Assembly (NCBI GenBank): GCA_026413225.1
Contig: CM048552.1
Coordinates: 168,900,053-168,964,052 of the forward strand
Length of the DNA stretch: 64,000 nucleotides
DNA from: Otis tarda
Lineage: Eukaryota; Chordata; Aves; Otidiformes; Otididae
Direction: 5' to 3'
Shown piece by piece: positions 63,540 to 64,000 of this stretch. Below the pieces are notes generated by a model. The model saw nothing but the letters and a program-made list of their open reading frames with translations. It did not search any database and was not told the origin of the DNA. The position numbers were made by a program, and so were the translations under genes. The first letter of the stretch is position 1; each line of letters starts with the position of its first letter.

Positions 63540-64000
63540 GCCTGCGTGGGCACACACACGCACGCAGGTTTAAAGGTGACAACACGCGTACACGCACCGC
63601 GTTCCACCCCTCTGCCACAACAGCTACCAGCTACGACAAACAAGATTTTCCAGCACAAAAAAAATAACGCGGACCGCTGCCCTGCTTCCAACCGCGCTCT
63701 CCGGAAAGGCCCGGCACCCCCTCACCGGCGGCGGGCGCACTCGGGGAGAGCTCGCCGGGCCCCCAAATCGGTGCCGGGGGAGGGGGGGGGGGAGGCTGGG
63801 CATAAGCGGTGCAGGCCGGCAGCGCGGCCGAGGCCAGGCGCCAGGGCTGCCGGGGGCGGGGAGGTGGAGGGGGTGGGGGAGTGAGGAGGGGCCGCTCCCG
63901 CCCGGGCAAGGCCTGGCTGTCAGAGCCGTGCCGGGGCAGGGGAAGGGAAGGGGCCGCGTTCGGGCCCGCACCGACGTTGGGGAGCAGACAGGGGGTCCCT
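63540..64000. promoter_or_regulatory. CpG island, probable NDFIP2 promoter side
   Basis: The sequence turns from AT-rich to strongly GC-rich and CpG-dense from about 63540, most strongly from 63665, and continues past the window end. This is typical of a vertebrate housekeeping promoter. NDFIP2 runs leftward and its exon 1 is missing, so the island most likely surrounds exon 1 just beyond 64000. No frame here resembles the exon 1 end (RYQV). A donor-like CCGCCG|GTGAGG lies on the minus strand near 63727. The plus strand has G-runs at about 63776-63795 and 63852-63891. Confidence 0.75.

Larger units (their letters stand above)
17150..64000 (-). other. NDFIP2: NDFIP2 gene, partial (exons 2-8; exon 1 not in window)
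   Basis: Six coding exons on the minus strand, read from high to low coordinates, join without frame breaks (44641-44485, 42306-42179, 35208-35121, 27659-27535, 24638-24572, 20916-20813). They encode 222 residues plus a stop and follow human NDFIP2, as I remember it, from just after RYQV to the C-terminus. Every junction has GT donor and AG acceptor bases and matching phase (0,1,0,1,0,1). NDFIP2 is a three-pass protein of Golgi, endosomes and multivesicular bodies. Its PY motifs bind the WW domains of NEDD4-family ubiquitin ligases and relieve their autoinhibition. The paralogue NDFIP1 is excluded: exon 2 has the NDFIP2-type ESSA-EQP segment and exon 7 the NDFIP2-type RNMSESMAAAHRTR tail. Exon 1 and the start codon are not seen. 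The left boundary depends on a tentative poly(A) signal. Confidence 0.93.
44642..64000 (-). other. NDFIP2: NDFIP2 intron 1 (partial, at least 19.3 kb)
   Basis: No conserved coding exon was recognised here. It holds a CR1 3' end in reverse orientation (50416-50560), a complete solo LTR (54212-54828), a short CR1 (54976-55160), a long CR1 with reverse-transcriptase coding remnant (58030-58998), long A or T tracts (55192-55216, 56710-56736, 60440-60468, 61170-61205) and the CpG island at the right edge. The rest is AT-rich unique sequence in which I see no further feature. Confidence 0.85.

Noticed and set aside
63624..63971. Long minus-strand proline/arginine-rich open frames in the CpG island as NDFIP2 exon 1
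   Set aside because: GC-rich DNA opens frames by chance in several registers. None ends in the expected sequence before a phase-0 donor, and none has the acidic Ser/Pro composition of the NDFIP2 N-terminus.
1..64000. A previously undescribed multi-gene or defence-like system
   Set aside because: The window is one vertebrate gene plus intergenic DNA and transposon remnants; I found no cluster of unknown genes, array or operon-like arrangement.

Overview
The window looks like nuclear DNA of a bird, probably a neoavian. It is AT-rich and intron-rich. It carries several CR1 (chicken repeat 1) LINE 3' ends with the usual 'ctatgattct' terminus, and two LTR copies of the avian ERVL-like type that start TGTCCTGGTTTCAGCTGGGA and end GGGGTTAAACCATGACA. 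No prokaryotic genes, operons, CRISPR arrays or structural RNA genes were seen. Almost all open frames longer than 60 codons are chance frames in non-coding DNA; the exceptions are CR1 remnants and one frame overlapping a real exon.

One protein-coding gene is supported: NDFIP2 (Nedd4 family interacting protein 2), on the minus strand. Six coding exons (exons 2-7, 669 nt including the stop) join with consistent splice phases into 222 residues. They cover the two PPPY motifs, the LPTY motif, the conserved DDFSDADQLRVGNDG segment and all three membrane segments. The stop codon lies two bases before a good donor, so the rest of the 3'UTR should be on a separate last exon (tentatively 18981 down to about 17150). 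Exon 1 was not found; the CpG island running off the right edge (about 63540-64000) suggests it lies just outside the window.

Layout, left to right: 1-17150 is intergenic DNA downstream of NDFIP2. It holds an isolated CpG-rich islet with a NotI site, unique GC-richer blocks that could be conserved regulatory DNA, two weak tRNA-derived SINE-like heads, and a CR1 3' end joined to a 5'-truncated LTR. 17150-44641 holds NDFIP2 exons 8 to 2 and their introns, with one internally deleted CR1 in intron 2. 44642-64000 is intron 1 (at least 19 kb), with three CR1 fragments, a complete solo LTR with imperfect 5-bp flanking repeats, long A/T tracts and the CpG island.

NDFIP2 is a three-pass endosomal/Golgi adaptor. 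Its cytosolic PY motifs recruit and activate NEDD4-family HECT ubiquitin ligases. I found no previously undescribed multi-gene system. The most useful second-look items are an apparent acceptor shift at exon 4 that removes two residues, a 60-nt imperfect hairpin in intron 3, a palindrome of two AP-1 sites in intron 6, two CTCF-like motifs in tandem in intron 4, and the orphan CpG islet downstream.
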